Assembly: GCF_013912375.1 (NCBI RefSeq)
Contig: NZ_JACETV010000015.1
Coordinates: 1-64,000 of the forward strand
DNA: 64,000 nt
Reading direction: 5' to 3'
Source of the DNA: Emticicia sp. BO119
GTDB lineage: Bacteria; Bacteroidota; Bacteroidia; Cytophagales; Spirosomataceae
Part shown: positions 8,995-17,832 of the stretch, one piece after another
Layout of the letters: every line of letters starts with the position of its first letter
Numbering within the stretch: the first letter of the stretch is position 1
Notes under the pieces: generated by a model
What the model saw: only the letters and a program-made list of their open reading frames with translations
Databases searched by the model: none
What the model was told of the DNA's origin: nothing
Translations under genes and position numbers: made by a program

Positions 8995-9825
8995 CTATAG
9001 ATGCTTTTGTATCCACATCATCATATCGTTCAGAACACTTTGCTTCTCAAATTCATTATGGAGTTCATGAAAGAGCCCTTCATAACTTTTAAAAGTTATA
9101 GTGCCTGATAATTGAGAAGCTAATAATTTACTGGCTTCGTAGCTTGTTAACTTGTCTTCTGTTCCGTGCATGAGTAGAACCGGAACAGTTGTATATCTGG
9201 CATTTTGCAATAGCCATTCTCCCCATTCTATCAGACTGATACCTACCATACCAGACACCTGATTGTGTACCAGAGGGTCGGCCTTATATTTCTCAATCAC
9301 TTCATGGTCGTGTGATAGATTCTCTAAATCGAGCGAATTGGCTTGTGTAAAAGACGGGGCAATTATACGGGCTATTTTACCAATAATGAGTAATGGCTTA
9401 GGTAACTCAAAGCCCGGACGAACCGCAGGTGAAGTAACAATTACACCACTAATCGTAGGTGTATGCCTGAATAAATAATTGAGTACCAAGGCACCTCCCA
9501 TACTATGACCGTATAGAAAAACAGGTTTGTCGGGTACAGTTTGTTTAGCTAATTCAAGCAATCGGCTGATTTGTTCCATATAAGCCTCCATCGAATCCGC
9601 ATGGCCTCTTTTGCCTGTGGTTTGCCCATGTCCATAAGTATCAACAGCTATCACGACGATGCCTTGTGAGGTGAAAAATTCGGCTACATGAGAATATCTG
9701 CCACTATGCTCGCCTAAGCCATGCACTAAAGCAATAATTCCTGTGGTTTCCTGCTCAGGTAGCCATTGTTGAAAGAAAATTTTGCGTTGTTTTTTATCGG
9801 TTTCAAAGAAAGATTCGTGGGTCAT
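8995..9825 (-). CDS. alpha/beta hydrolase, lysophospholipase/monoacylglycerol lipase-like
   Basis: A 276-residue alpha/beta hydrolase of the Hydrolase_4 (serine aminopeptidase S33-like, monoglyceride lipase) group. The oxyanion segment VHGLGEHSGRY is near residue 34, the nucleophile elbow GHSMGG near 106, the acid in LLMHGTEDKLTS near 225 and the His in LFHELHNE near 253. No signal peptide, so it is likely cytoplasmic and acts on monoacylglycerols or lysophospholipids. It is followed by 114 bases before the transglutaminase-like gene; whether they share a transcript is unclear. Confidence 0.85.
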   Translation of the reverse strand: MTHESFFETDKKQRKIFFQQWLPEQETTGIIALVHGLGEHSGRYSHVAEFFTSQGIVVIAVDTYGHGQTTGKRGHADSMEAYMEQISRLLELAKQTVPDKPVFLYGHSMGGALVLNYLFRHTPTISGVIVTSPAVRPGFELPKPLLIIGKIARIIAPSFTQANSLDLENLSHDHEVIEKYKADPLVHNQVSGMVGISLIEWGEWLLQNARYTTVPVLLMHGTEDKLTSYEASKLLASQLSGTITFKSYEGLFHELHNEFEKQSVLNDMMMWIQKHL

Positions 9826-9951
9826 AGATAGGGTTGTTTATTATTTCAAATGTATTCAATTTCTGTGAATAATAGAAGATTTCGCTATAAGCAGGATATT
9901 AAATTATTGATTTTTGGAACAAATAATCCTATGAAAATCCATAAGAAACAA

Positions 9952-9959
9952 TATATTTG
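9952..9959 (+). promoter_or_regulatory. candidate -7 element (TATATTTG)
   Basis: A perfect match to the Bacteroidota -7 consensus TAnnTTTG, 49 bases before the first serine hydrolase start. No good TTG -33 element was found at the normal distance. Confidence 0.4.
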
Positions 9960-10007
9960 TTTTCTAAAGTTTATTGATAAACTATTACCTATTCAAACCT
10001 ATAAAAC

Positions 10008-11267
10008 ATGAAATATCTTTATTCTTTTGTTTTCATTATTCTATTTCGCTATTCTTCATTCTCTCAGGCCTTGGGCACAGCTACTCCGGAAAGCCAAGGC
10101 ATGAATACACAACGATTGCAGCGCATTGATAAAATCGTGAACGAGCATATTGACAAATCGTACCTGTCAGGTGTAGTTGTTCTGGTAGCACGTAATGGCA
10201 AAATAGTGTATCATAAAGGTTATGGATATGATGATATAACTGCCAGGACAACCATGGACAAAAATGCGATTTTTCGTATTGCTTCTCAGACAAAAGCCAT
10301 TACAAGTGTGGCTGTGATGATGCTGTATGAAGAAGGTAAGTTTTTGTTGGATGATCCTATCTCCAAGTATATCCCCTCATTTAAGAATCCAACGGTATTA
10401 GATAAATTTAATCCTAAAGATAGTTCTTATACCACTATTCCGGCTAAAAGAGAAATTACCATCAGAGATTTACTGACACATACTTCGGGTATTAGCTATG
10501 CAGGCATAGGTACAAGAGAAGCCATAGCTATTTATGCCAAAAATAATATTCCGGGTGGTGTTGATACGCCATTTTATACCCTTGAAGATGCTATCAACAG
10601 ATTGGCAAAACTCCCTTTAATGCATCATCCGGGTGAGAAATGGACTTATGGATTGAGTACGGATGTATTAGGCTATTTTGTTGAGGTTATGTCCGGAATG
10701 AGTTTCGATGCGTTTCTGCGTGAGCGTATTTTTAAGCCCATTGGTATGAGTGATACCTATTTTTATCTGCCTGAGTCTAAATTTAATAGATTAGCTTCTT
10801 TATATACAGAAGATAAAGATAAAAAAGTAATGAAAGTTACCTTAGATTATGGAAACTACTCCAAGAAAAAGGGTACTTATTTTTCTGGTGGTGGTGGGCT
10901 GGTTTCCACAGTTACCGACTATGCCATGTTTCTGCAAATGTTGCTCAACGGAGGTAAATACAACGGTCAACAATTATTGAGCCCTGTTACCGTAAATATG
11001 ATGATTCATAACCAGATTGGCGACCTTAGTCTGGGTAATAAAAAATTTGGTTTAGGCTTTGCTTTGACTACTGAGACAGAGGCAGCAAGATTGACACCTT
11101 CTATTGGTACTTTTGATTGGGGAGGAGCTTACAGCACAGCCTATTGGGCCGACCCTAAGGAGGGAATCATCGGTATGATTATGACCCAGAAAATACCCAA
11201 CAGCTACGCAAGCATAGGAGATAAATTCAAAGTTTTAGTTTATCAGGCTATTACGAAATCCAATTAA
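10008..11267 (+). CDS. exported serine hydrolase, beta-lactamase/class C-like (copy 1)
   Basis: A 419-residue member of the beta-lactamase-related serine hydrolase family (PBP4*/EstB type). Residues 1-20 are a Sec signal ending FSQ. The SxxK motif is SQTK (Ser93, Lys96), followed by MMLYEEGKFLLDDPI. The second motif position reads WTYGLSTDVLG, so the usual YxN Asn is displaced or missing. The third motif is FDWGGAYST. Such enzymes hydrolyse esters, peptides or beta-lactam-like amides in the periplasm; true beta-lactam resistance is not implied. It is followed by a close paralogue in the same direction. Confidence 0.85.
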   Translation: MKYLYSFVFIILFRYSSFSQALGTATPESQGMNTQRLQRIDKIVNEHIDKSYLSGVVVLVARNGKIVYHKGYGYDDITARTTMDKNAIFRIASQTKAITSVAVMMLYEEGKFLLDDPISKYIPSFKNPTVLDKFNPKDSSYTTIPAKREITIRDLLTHTSGISYAGIGTREAIAIYAKNNIPGGVDTPFYTLEDAINRLAKLPLMHHPGEKWTYGLSTDVLGYFVEVMSGMSFDAFLRERIFKPIGMSDTYFYLPESKFNRLASLYTEDKDKKVMKVTLDYGNYSKKKGTYFSGGGGLVSTVTDYAMFLQMLLNGGKYNGQQLLSPVTVNMMIHNQIGDLSLGNKKFGLGFALTTETEAARLTPSIGTFDWGGAYSTAYWADPKEGIIGMIMTQKIPNSYASIGDKFKVLVYQAITKSN

Positions 11268-11330
11268 AATTAATTGAGAGTGTTTTCTAAAGTGCATTCA
11301 TAAAAAAGTATCTATTCAAACCATATAATC

Positions 11331-12590
11331 ATGAAATATCTCTGTTCCATTATTTTCATTCTCTTTACCCATCATTTTTCTTTTTCACAAACCCTGGTGG
11401 CCGCCACTCCTGAAAGCCAGGGTATGAGTACCCAAAGATTGCAACGGATCGATAAAGTTGTGAATGAATATGTTGAGAAATCATATACTGCCGGAGCAGT
11501 TGTTTTGGTAGTAAGAAATGGCAAAATAGTGTATAACAAAGGTTTGGGGTATGACGATTTATCAACCAGAAAACTGATGCAAAAAGATGCAATCTTTCGT
11601 ATCGCTTCTCAAAGCAAAGCCATTGCCAGTGTAGCGGTCATGATGCTATATGAAGAAGGAAAATTTCTATTAGATGATCCTATTTCTAAATATATTCCCT
11701 CATTCAAAAATCCGACTGTCTTGGATAAATACAATGAGAAGGATACTACTTATACTACTGTTCCGGCCAGAAGAGAAATCACCATCAGAGATTTACTGAC
11801 GCATACTTCGGGTATCAGTTATGCTGGCATTGGCACTAAAGAAGCCGTTGCCATTTATGCCAAAAACAAGATTCCAAGTGGGATTGGTACACCTGATTAC
11901 ACATTAGAAGATGCCATTAACCGTTTAGCAAAAATGCCTCTGGTGCATCATCCGGGTGAAAAATGGACCTATGGCTTAAATACTGATGTATTGGGCTATT
12001 TTGTCGAAATAATGTCAGGCATGAGTTTCGATTCTTTTTTACATGAGCGTGTTTTTAAGCCTATCGGCATGAATGATACTTATTTTTATCTGCCCGAATC
12101 TAAATTCAGCCGATTGGCAGCCCTAAATACAGAAGATAAAGATAAGATGGTGATGAAAGTAACTGGCAACCAAGGTAACTATCCAACACAGAAAGGTACC
12201 TACTTTTCGGGTGGAGCAGGGTTGGTTTCTACTGCCACTGATTATGCCATGTTTTTGCAGATGTTGCTGAATGGAGGTAAATATAACGGGCAACGATTAT
12301 TAAGTCCCATTACCGTAAACATGATGATTCATAACCAGATAGGCAACCTTAGCGTAGGCAATAATAAGTTTGGTTTGGGTTTTGGACTGACTACAACTGC
12401 CGAGGCAGCCAGGATTCCCCCATCAGAAGGAACGTTTGATTGGGGCGGATACTATGGCACTACTTATTGGGCTGACCCAAAAGAGGGAATTATCGGTTTG
12501 ATAATGACTCAGAAAGTGCCAAACAGCTATGGAGATCTGGGAGAAAAATTCAAAGTGCTGGTTTATCAGGCCATTACAAAACTAAACTAA
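11331..12590 (+). CDS. exported serine hydrolase, beta-lactamase/class C-like (copy 2)
   Basis: A 419-residue protein of exactly the same length as the gene before it, aligned without gaps over nearly all residues. It has a signal peptide ending FSQ, SQSK (Ser93, Lys96), WTYGLNTDVLG and FDWGGYYGT. Even the leader just before the ATG is shared (TATTCAAACC, then an A/T-rich stretch before ATGAAATATCT), so the duplication included upstream DNA. The 63-base gap contains no clear terminator, so one transcript may carry both. Differences are scattered, which suggests both copies are kept functional. Confidence 0.85.
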   Translation: MKYLCSIIFILFTHHFSFSQTLVAATPESQGMSTQRLQRIDKVVNEYVEKSYTAGAVVLVVRNGKIVYNKGLGYDDLSTRKLMQKDAIFRIASQSKAIASVAVMMLYEEGKFLLDDPISKYIPSFKNPTVLDKYNEKDTTYTTVPARREITIRDLLTHTSGISYAGIGTKEAVAIYAKNKIPSGIGTPDYTLEDAINRLAKMPLVHHPGEKWTYGLNTDVLGYFVEIMSGMSFDSFLHERVFKPIGMNDTYFYLPESKFSRLAALNTEDKDKMVMKVTGNQGNYPTQKGTYFSGGAGLVSTATDYAMFLQMLLNGGKYNGQRLLSPITVNMMIHNQIGNLSVGNNKFGLGFGLTTTAEAARIPPSEGTFDWGGYYGTTYWADPKEGIIGLIMTQKVPNSYGDLGEKFKVLVYQAITKLN

Positions 12591-12611
12591 TTGGATAAAT
12601 AATATTTGATA

Positions 12612-12653
12612 TTAGAATAGTGATTTTTTGTGTGTCAAAAATCACTATTCTAA
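12612..12653 (+). terminator. 17-bp hairpin after the serine hydrolases
   Basis: A perfect 17-bp stem (12612-12628 with 12637-12653, starting TTAGAATAGTG) with an 8-base loop, 21 bases after the stop. It is followed by A rather than T residues, so its stop function on this strand depends on the T's inside the stem. Confidence 0.55.
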
Positions 12654-12681
12654 AAAAAATACAATTATTTTTGCAAAATCC

Positions 12682-12712
12682 TTGGCAAATTGTAAGATTT
12701 GTATTACTTTTG
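12682..12712 (+). promoter_or_regulatory. promoter of the DEAD-box helicase
   Basis: TACTTTTG at 12705-12712 matches TAnnTTTG exactly, and a TTGG at 12682-12685 lies about 20 bases upstream as a -33 element. Transcription would begin near 12718-12722, giving a leader of about 200 bases. Confidence 0.55.
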
Positions 12713-12719
12713 CAAAAGT

Positions 12720-12920
12720 TTTAAAAAGGCACATCCGTATGGGACTCTGCAGTAATAAAATTTCGACACAAAGAGTTTCTCTTTCTTTCAAATTCCTTTC
12801 AGAGCAGGCAACGGGTGGTTCTCATCGTTCGCTTTATTATTTTTTTCGGCATTCGGGGCAGTCACGGTTATGCGTGAGAACGGCAGTGTAGGTTCCGACT
12901 TAACAAATATCTTATCCTTG
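12720..12920 (+). promoter_or_regulatory. long 5' leader of the DEAD-box helicase gene
   Basis: About 200 bases between the predicted start of transcription and the preferred ATG at 12921. It is less A+T-rich than nearby intergenic DNA and contains GC-rich blocks (GGCACATCCGTATGGG, CGGCATTCGGGGCAGTCACG). Long structured leaders are common for cold-shock-responsive DEAD-box helicase genes, so post-transcriptional control is plausible. An unrelated open frame (12628-12891) crosses it, but its residues look random and I do not call it. Confidence 0.4.
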
Positions 12921-14666
12921 ATGGAAGTAGTAAAATTTTCCGAGCTCCCGCTTTCGGAGTATGTTCTTCGTGCGGTCGAAGAGCTGGGTTTTGAGTATGC
13001 AACCCCTATACAGTCAGCCGCAATCCCGGTAGTTATGCGTGGTGGCGATGTAATCGGTCAGGCGCAAACAGGAACAGGCAAAACTGCAGCCTTTGGTATT
13101 CCGGCCATAGAAGCAGTTGATGAAACAGATAAAAGTACACAAGTGTTAATTATGTGCCCGACTCGCGAGTTGGCACTTCAGGTAAAAGAACAAATCCAGA
13201 AATTAGCCAAGTACAAAAAAGGATTGAATGTAGCAGCCATCTATGGTGGTGAGTCTTACGAGCGTCAATTCCTGGCATTAAAGAAAGGTTCGCAGATTGT
13301 TGTAGGTACGCCAGGCCGTATCATGGATCACATGGAGCGTAAAACTTTGGTTTTAAGCGATATTAAATTGGCTATCCTTGATGAAGCTGATGAAATGTTG
13401 AACATGGGTTTCCGTGAAGATATTGAAAAAATATTATCTTTTGCACCTACTGAAAGACAAACCTTGTTGTTTTCGGCAACAATGTCTCCAGAGATTCTTT
13501 CGATTACCAAACGTTTTCAGAAAAATCCTGAAATCGTTAGAACATTGAAAAAAGAAGTGTCAAACACCAACATCGAGCAGTTTTTCTTTGCTGTACGTAA
13601 AGAAGCGAAAATGGAAGTGATGACTCGTTTGATAGATGTACATGATTTGAAATTGATGCTGGTATTTGCCAATACCAAATCAAAAGTAGATGAAATTGTA
13701 AGTGATTTACAAGTACGCGGCTATGCAGCAGAAGGTCTTCATGGCGATATGCGTCAGCAGGTACGTACACAAGTAATGAGTAAATTCCGTGCAGGGGTAA
13801 CCACTATTCTCGTTGCAACTGACGTAGCTGCCCGTGGTATTGACGTATCGGGTGTAGATGCAGTATTTAACTTTGATGTACCACAGGATTTAGAATATTA
13901 CGTGCACCGTATCGGTCGTACTGGCCGTGCAGGTAAAACCGGAAAAGCATTTATGCTTATCTCTGGTCGTGACAAATACCGTTTGCGTGATATTGAGAAC
14001 TATACTAAAGTAAAAATCGAACAAGGAAAAATCCCTACGTTCAACGAATTAGTAAAAACCCGTCACCGTAAATTCCTGGAGCAAATAAAAGAAACATTGC
14101 TTTCGGGTGTTGATAATTTCTATGAGGATATTGTTGGTGAATTGAGCGAAGAAGGGTATTCTGATGCACAAATCATGGCAGCTTTAATTAAAATGCAGGT
14201 AGGTGCAGTGAAGAGCGAATTCTCCGATGCACAACTATCTGACAGCTACCGTGAGCCAAGAACTCAACAGGATTCAAGATTTGAAAGAAGAGATTCAAGA
14301 AGCCCTTATGGTAGCAGAGATGGCGGTCGCCGCGAGTATGGAAGTGGCAACAGAGACCCACGTGGTGGCGAACGTCGTTTTGAACCAAGAGAAAGACGTC
14401 AGGAAACTGGTGCTCGCGGTTCAGGCAGAACAGACATGGTACGTTTGTTTATCAGCTTAGGCCGTAAAGATAACGTCGCTCCGAACCATATTGTAGGAGC
14501 TATTACTTCAGAAGCCCGTATTGCTGGTCGCGCTATCGGACAAATTGATATTTATGACAAATTCAGTTTTGTAGAGGTACCTCAGCAAGATGTAAAACGC
14601 GTATTGGATGGTATGCAAGGCAAAACTATCAATGCACGTGAAGTAAATATGGAAATTGCGAAGTAA
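12921..14666 (+). CDS. DEAD-box ATP-dependent RNA helicase (DeaD/CsdA-like)
   Basis: A 581-residue RNA helicase. The Q motif (GFEYATPIQ) is at about 23-31, Walker A AQTGTGKT at 48-55, PTRELALQ near 86, DEADEMLNMGF near 155, SATMSPE near 188, and HRIGRTGRAGKTG near 324. A basic Arg/Gly/Ser-rich linker (about 455-510) precedes a C-terminal DbpA-type RNA-binding domain (about 508-580, RLFISLGRKDNVAP to NAREVNMEIAK). This matches the DeaD/CsdA architecture involved in ribosome assembly and mRNA turnover in the cold. The frame is open further up to an ATG at 12870, but ATG 12921 puts the start where relatives begin (M-x-V-x-FSEL). Confidence 0.92.
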   Translation: MEVVKFSELPLSEYVLRAVEELGFEYATPIQSAAIPVVMRGGDVIGQAQTGTGKTAAFGIPAIEAVDETDKSTQVLIMCPTRELALQVKEQIQKLAKYKKGLNVAAIYGGESYERQFLALKKGSQIVVGTPGRIMDHMERKTLVLSDIKLAILDEADEMLNMGFREDIEKILSFAPTERQTLLFSATMSPEILSITKRFQKNPEIVRTLKKEVSNTNIEQFFFAVRKEAKMEVMTRLIDVHDLKLMLVFANTKSKVDEIVSDLQVRGYAAEGLHGDMRQQVRTQVMSKFRAGVTTILVATDVAARGIDVSGVDAVFNFDVPQDLEYYVHRIGRTGRAGKTGKAFMLISGRDKYRLRDIENYTKVKIEQGKIPTFNELVKTRHRKFLEQIKETLLSGVDNFYEDIVGELSEEGYSDAQIMAALIKMQVGAVKSEFSDAQLSDSYREPRTQQDSRFERRDSRSPYGSRDGGRREYGSGNRDPRGGERRFEPRERRQETGARGSGRTDMVRLFISLGRKDNVAPNHIVGAITSEARIAGRAIGQIDIYDKFSFVEVPQQDVKRVLDGMQGKTINAREVNMEIAK

Positions 14667-14683
14667 TTTTCGTAGAATGATAA

Positions 14684-14725
14684 AAGAAAAGCACGAGGCC
14701 GTAAGGATTCGTGCTTTTCTTGTTT
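14684..14725 (+). terminator. rho-independent terminator of the DEAD-box gene
   Basis: A 13-bp perfect stem (AAGAAAAGCACGA at 14684-14696 with its complement at 14709-14721) is followed by TGTTTTAT. Confidence 0.8.
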
Positions 14726-14901
14726 TATATATCTATAATGCTACTTTTAGGGTATTAATTAACCAGAGATTAATTGGTTTTTGAAAGCGCATAAACTATT
14801 ATCGATAGGTACTTGAATCTAAACAATAAAAATTTTCGGTAATTTATCTGCTGGCGCATAATCTGGTATTAAGATTGATAGAGTAAATACTTATTGTTCA
14901 T

Positions 14902-14936
14902 AAAAACTACTTTTTTTATTAAAGAAAGTAGTTTTT
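14902..14936 (+). terminator. second hairpin with T tail
   Basis: AAAAACTACTTT (14902-14913) pairs with AAAGTAGTTTTT (14925-14936), followed by more T. No open gene lies between it and the previous terminator at 14684-14725, so it may end a short RNA from the 14726-14901 interval or act as an attenuator. It also stops readthrough into the small gene at 14990. Confidence 0.45.
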
Positions 14937-14950
14937 TACGAATAATAAGT

Positions 14951-14958
14951 TATATTTG
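14951..14958 (+). promoter_or_regulatory. candidate -7 element (TATATTTG)
   Basis: An exact TAnnTTTG match 31 bases before the small membrane protein start. No clear -33 TTG is visible because the T tail of a hairpin occupies that position. Confidence 0.4.
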
Positions 14959-14989
14959 GTTAATCTTACCCTTTAAATACTAACCCCTT

Positions 14990-15280
14990 ATGAAAACATG
15001 TAGTTTAATTGCTAATATCATTATGCTCGTCATCCTGATCCCTTCTGCTTTAGGTGCAATTATGTCTCCTTTTGTATTTGATTCAGGTGCCAGTAATAGA
15101 ACATGGTGGATTTTCGGAACTCTTGTTGCTTTACCTATCTTAATTATCCTATCACAAATTGTTTCTTGGATTGCATACGTGCGTCACAATTATGACTTTG
15201 CTTTTAAAGTAAGTTTACTGCCAGTGTTAGATATTTTAATGATAATCGTTCTTTTTGCGGTAAGTAGTGATTTGAAGTAG
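14990..15280 (+). CDS. small multi-pass membrane protein, unknown function
   Basis: A 96-residue protein with three hydrophobic segments (about 5-27, 41-64 and 73-92) separated by short polar loops (FDSGASNRTWW, YVRHNYDFAFK). I recognise no family. Its own promoter-like element and a strong terminator (15296-15333) suggest a single-gene unit. Confidence 0.7.
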   Translation: MKTCSLIANIIMLVILIPSALGAIMSPFVFDSGASNRTWWIFGTLVALPILIILSQIVSWIAYVRHNYDFAFKVSLLPVLDILMIIVLFAVSSDLK

Positions 15281-15295
15281 AAATGTAAAAACATT

Positions 15296-15333
15296 AAAAA
15301 GCCTGAAAACAATCGTCGTTTTCAGGCTTTTTT
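15296..15333 (+). terminator. rho-independent terminator
   Basis: A 15-bp stem (15296-15310 with 15318-15332, core GCCTGAAAAC/GTTTTCAGGC) with a 7-base loop and a T run. It lies 15 bases after the preceding stop. Confidence 0.85.
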
Positions 15334-15509
15334 GTTGATCTTGTCTGAAATTTGCTTTAACTGAATATTATGGTTTTTATGAAGTCGATAATAAATTTAT
15401 TAATATATAGTGATTTAAATAATTTGTCAGACTTAAGAATTGAATTTTAATCATCATAGATCTGTAAAATCAGGTCAATCAAAGTTTAGACAGAATCACT
15501 CAATAAATT

Positions 15510-16856
15510 CTACTCCTCAAAATAATACCCGAATATTATCCCCATTTCATCTTCGGTAGTTAGCCCGAATCTGACGGTTTTATCCGTTGTATTATTGTAG
15601 GTGATTCTTGAAGTTAGTCCTTCACCTTTTTTCAGAGAAATATAGGGCGTATAATTTATTTTCTCAGGGTGTTCCCAGTTAGTTGAGGTATAAACTACTT
15701 CACCGTCCCGGCTACCGCCTTTAATTACTATTTCAAATTTTTCTCCTAATTTATGGGTGTGAGAAAACAACATGGCTACTTTAATATTTTTATCAAAAGT
15801 AAAAGTTTTTGAAATAACTGTTCTTTGTTTGGGTGGAATCGTCAGATTATTATTAGCAAGGTCTAATACTTTGAGCGTATTTTTTACATTAGCCTTATTG
15901 GTTGTATAAAGATTAATATATACTTCTCCCGGAATCGCAGTTGTCCCCTTGTTAAAATAATGAGAGTTCATATCAAAAGTGGCATTTGGGGCTATTTCTA
16001 CTGCCGTTCCTTGCGGAAAAGTATAGTCCATATTAGCTTCACTTCCACCAAAATTAAAGACATGATTACCCATTTGCTGAAAGGTAACAATATTCAGTGA
16101 ACCATCTGGATTTCGCAAATCACGTACCTGATTTAAAGGAGCCAAATTATTGGGGTCTCTGAAACCATATAAAATAAAATGATGACTACCCGGACGCATT
16201 TTTATCTGAATTCTGTTTATATAAGCTGTTTCGGTATTACCTAAAGGTTTTCTTACAAATAGTTCTCTTTCAAAATTAGGAGCTACGTCAAATTTATCCA
16301 ATCTCATCTGGTAGCCCTCTACAGGAGGTGGCAATGCTTCAAATGGTATTGTATTACTTGGTGTGGTGTCATCTAATAGTTTGGCATCTGCCACATTCCC
16401 TTTTTCAGGAGCTCCGGCCTCAATCCATCTTCTGATAAATTCTATTTGTCCTGCATACAATGGTTCGTTACCCAAAGGCATTGTGCTACCATAATTTTTA
16501 CCGCCATGATGGCTATTATCGGCATTGAGTTTATGGAAAAATAAACTTTGTAATGAATTAAAGGCCTTCACTAATTTTAAACCGTCTTTTCTCGCTTCAT
16601 CGTTTTTCGGATCAATCTCATAGAGATTATTATAAGCTTTCCCCTTAGCTAATACCAGGTTATGCTGAGCAAAAGCACCATCTTTTTCTGAGAAATGGCA
16701 TCCCTGTACAGCACATGACTTTGTAAGTATTTTATCCTGTATTAAATCAAAGCTGGATATTTCTGAATCAACAGATTCTTGTTTGCTACAGGAGTTCATG
16801 AGTGAAAGACATAAAATCGTGGCAATAGCAAGGGTAGTAAAAATTGTATATCTCAT
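15510..16856 (-). CDS. lipoprotein with haem-type motif and copper type II monooxygenase-like domain
   Basis: A 448-residue lipoprotein: signal peptide with lipobox LMNSC (Cys23). Residues about 45-130 hold CAVQGCH (Cys-x4-Cys-His, an expanded form of the CxxCH haem c motif) and a later STMPLGNEPL methionine, then the QIEFIRRWIEAGAP segment typical of planctomycete-type cytochrome c regions. Residues about 190-448 resemble the peptidylglycine/dopamine beta-monooxygenase core: GSHHFILYGF, SHTHKLGEKFE, and DEMGIIFGYYF near the end, matching the His-His, His-x-His and Met copper ligands. It may be an outer-membrane-attached redox enzyme; its substrate is unknown. It stands 87 bases from the next gene on this strand. 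Confidence 0.75.
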   Translation of the reverse strand: MRYTIFTTLAIATILCLSLMNSCSKQESVDSEISSFDLIQDKILTKSCAVQGCHFSEKDGAFAQHNLVLAKGKAYNNLYEIDPKNDEARKDGLKLVKAFNSLQSLFFHKLNADNSHHGGKNYGSTMPLGNEPLYAGQIEFIRRWIEAGAPEKGNVADAKLLDDTTPSNTIPFEALPPPVEGYQMRLDKFDVAPNFERELFVRKPLGNTETAYINRIQIKMRPGSHHFILYGFRDPNNLAPLNQVRDLRNPDGSLNIVTFQQMGNHVFNFGGSEANMDYTFPQGTAVEIAPNATFDMNSHYFNKGTTAIPGEVYINLYTTNKANVKNTLKVLDLANNNLTIPPKQRTVISKTFTFDKNIKVAMLFSHTHKLGEKFEIVIKGGSRDGEVVYTSTNWEHPEKINYTPYISLKKGEGLTSRITYNNTTDKTVRFGLTTEDEMGIIFGYYFEE

Positions 16857-16943
16857 ATAATAAGTCGGGTAAATACTTTTAACGTAAATATCTGCTTTAA
16901 ATATGTGTTTCGGCTGAAAAACTGATAAATAGTTAACTACAAA

Positions 16944-17822
16944 CTACTTGCCACTTTTTTTAGAGATTTTTTCAAGTTGTCCTAAATATAACCCTGCAAT
17001 TACCAGAGCAGTACCTGAAAAAGTATAGCTGGAAATTGGCTCATCAAGCAATATATAAGCATAAATAAACCCGAAAATAGGACATAGGAATAAGAAAAAA
17101 GAAGCTTTAACAGGGTCAATTTCTAAAAGATATAGCCATAATTGTACTGCCAGTATAGAAACAGGGAAGATCAGCCAAAGGACTGATAAGGTAAAATTAA
17201 GGTCGTAATTATTGGGTTCTTTATGTAATAGAAAGGTAAGAGGCAACATCAGAAGTCCTCCTAAAAATACCTGCCAGCCATTAATAGCTGTTCTTGATAA
17301 TTTCCAGTCAATTTTGGAATAATAAATAGTACCTACAGAATACGAAACCATACTCAGAAACATATAAAAAATCCCTAAAGGAGTAGCAAAGCTTTTTTGC
17401 AGAAGCGGGTAAGTGGCAAGAGCTACACCCAATAACCCTAATAAAACAGCCAGCCATTCAGCACCTTTTACCTGACGACCCATCCAGAAGGCCGAAATAA
17501 TACTGATAAATAATGGATTGGTAGCCGTAGACAGACTTCCGATACCCGCCGCCACTTCTTTAATACCTAATACAAAGAAACTCAGATAAAGAGTAACATT
17601 TAATAAGCCAAACAGGGTCAATTCCCACCATTCCTTACCTTTAGGCCAACGGTCTTTCTGAACAATAAAAGCATAAGCAAGCATAATAAGCCCTGCCACC
17701 AGAAAGCGCACCTGAAAAAGTACCAATGGCTCAACAGAGCGAAGACCAAATTTTGCGGCAGCCGAAGCTGAAGCCCATGAAGCGGCAAAGAGAATGCCTA
17801 ATAAAAGGAGTTTCAGGTTCAA
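16944..17822 (-). CDS. EamA/DMT-family transporter
   Basis: A 292-residue inner membrane protein with about ten hydrophobic segments arranged as two EamA repeats (about 5-138 and 150-285). Features include ASAAAKFGLRSVEPLVLFQ in the first helix region and DPVKASFFLFLCPIF in the second repeat. The family exports amino acids, nucleobases or other metabolites; the substrate cannot be told. The start must be the TTG at 17822-17820, because a TGA lies in frame two codons before it and the next Met is deep within a helix. It begins 10 bases after the TatD stop, so the genes are probably cotranscribed with TatD first. Confidence 0.85.
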   Translation of the reverse strand: MNLKLLLLGILFAASWASASAAAKFGLRSVEPLVLFQVRFLVAGLIMLAYAFIVQKDRWPKGKEWWELTLFGLLNVTLYLSFFVLGIKEVAAGIGSLSTATNPLFISIISAFWMGRQVKGAEWLAVLLGLLGVALATYPLLQKSFATPLGIFYMFLSMVSYSVGTIYYSKIDWKLSRTAINGWQVFLGGLLMLPLTFLLHKEPNNYDLNFTLSVLWLIFPVSILAVQLWLYLLEIDPVKASFFLFLCPIFGFIYAYILLDEPISSYTFSGTALVIAGLYLGQLEKISKKSGK

Positions 17823-17832
17823 TGTTCAGGTA

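Noticed and set aside
12628-12891. An 87-codon open frame before the DEAD-box gene
   Set aside because: It starts in the hairpin, covers the promoter and leader, and its residues show no family features or signal.
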